Below, in pieces: positions 63,644-64,000 of a DNA stretch of 64,000 bases. The notes beneath the pieces are model-generated. The model did no database searches. It was not told where the DNA came from and saw only the letters and a list, made by a program, of their open reading frames with translations. The position numbers were made by a program, and so were the translations under genes. This stretch comes from WRIS01 sp964345475 (GTDB lineage: Bacteria > Actinomycetota > Coriobacteriia > Coriobacteriales > Eggerthellaceae), in NCBI GenBank assembly GCA_964345475.1, contig CAYFQW010000004.1:1-64000 (forward strand), in the 5' to 3' direction. The first letter of the stretch is position 1; each line of letters opens with the position of its first letter.

Positions 63644-64000
63644 ACCTTGAAGTAAACCTCGGTGGCTTACGTATGAAAAACCCTGTGACGACTGCTTCAG
63701 GTACCTTTGCCTCTGGACGCGAATACGCAGATTTTGTCGATGTCTCCTCCTTAGGGGCACTTACTACCAAAGGAGTATCCCTGACGGCTTGGGAGGGCAA
63801 CGAAACGCCAAGGATTGCTGAGACTGCATGCGGTATGTTGAACTCTATCGGCCTCCAAAACCCTGGGGTTGATGCTTTTATTGCAAACGATCTTCCCTGG
63901 CTTGAGAATCAAGGAGTGCCGGTGATAGTCAACGTATCCGGTCACAGCCACGAAGAGTACTTCAACCTTATTGAAATACTTGAAGAAGCTCCAGGGATAT
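63640..64000 (+). CDS. pyrD: Dihydroorotate dehydrogenase, type 1B catalytic subunit (partial)
   Basis: N-terminal 120 residues of the FMN-binding subunit; the gene runs past the window end. LGGLRMKNPVTTASGTFASGREYADFVD and LGALTTKGVSLTAWEGNETPRIAETACGMLNSIGLQNPG are class 1 motifs, and SHEEYFNLIE follows. Class 1B is inferred from its overlap with pyrK. Confidence 0.94.
   Translation, partial: MNLEVNLGGLRMKNPVTTASGTFASGREYADFVDVSSLGALTTKGVSLTAWEGNETPRIAETACGMLNSIGLQNPGVDAFIANDLPWLENQGVPVIVNVSGHSHEEYFNLIEILEEAPGI

Noticed and set aside
1..64000. CRISPR array, insertion sequence or prophage
   Set aside because: No spaced repeat series, transposase, integrase or phage structural gene was found on either strand.

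Overview
The window looks like a chromosomal stretch of a small-genome, anaerobic, Gram-positive-type actinobacterium. The best guess from gene content is a member of the Coriobacteriia (Eggerthellaceae-like, for example a Cryptobacterium relative). The pointers are proton-translocating transhydrogenase, the mre/PBP2/RodA set followed by the paired radical-SAM/DUF2344 genes, PyrR attenuation, a T-box-like leader, a 2-oxoacid:ferredoxin oxidoreductase cluster and a covalent-flavin lipoprotein next to ApbE. This assignment is inference; no rRNA gene is present to confirm it. I see no insertion sequence, phage, CRISPR array or plasmid-type gene.

Layout: 37-1356 is an rRNA uracil methyltransferase on the minus strand, followed by tRNA-Arg(CCG), a cyclophilin, a TPR membrane protein and ndk. 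4699-7712 is pntA-pntB. 7852-13774 is the rod-shape operon mreB-mreC-mreD-mrdA-rodA, running on into a DUF697 protein, a radical SAM protein, a DUF2344 protein and apbE. A flavin-binding lipoprotein follows at 18692. 19200-29230 is an amino-acid cluster: a T-box-like leader with terminator, then ilvD-ilvB-ilvN-ilvC, serC, serA and leuA. 29598-38087 is a translation/transcription cluster: rimP-nusA-ylxR-infB-rbfA-nrnA-truB-ribF. 38183-46272 holds a dGTPase-like gene (minus), a GIY-YIG protein, dnaG, def-fmt-rsmB and glpX.

46351-54916 is the accessory-looking part. Two paralogous AMP-forming acyl-CoA synthetases, each paired with an XRE-cupin regulator, flank a ParA/MinD-like ATPase and a four-subunit 2-oxoacid:ferredoxin oxidoreductase. 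Together they could interconvert organic acids, acyl-CoAs and 2-oxoacids, with reduced ferredoxin as the electron carrier.

54984-64000 is the pyrimidine operon pyrR-pyrB-pyrC-carA-carB-pyrK-pyrD (pyrD cut by the window end), behind a PyrR-type RNA attenuator and a possible 35-residue small ORF. The most striking single observation is that CarA lacks the catalytic cysteine of its glutaminase site (Gly279 in the motif GVGMGHQ). This suggests carbamoyl phosphate made from free ammonia rather than glutamine.

Genes are tightly packed, many overlapping by 4-30 bases. GTG and TTG starts are common, and several starts were chosen from Shine-Dalgarno position.
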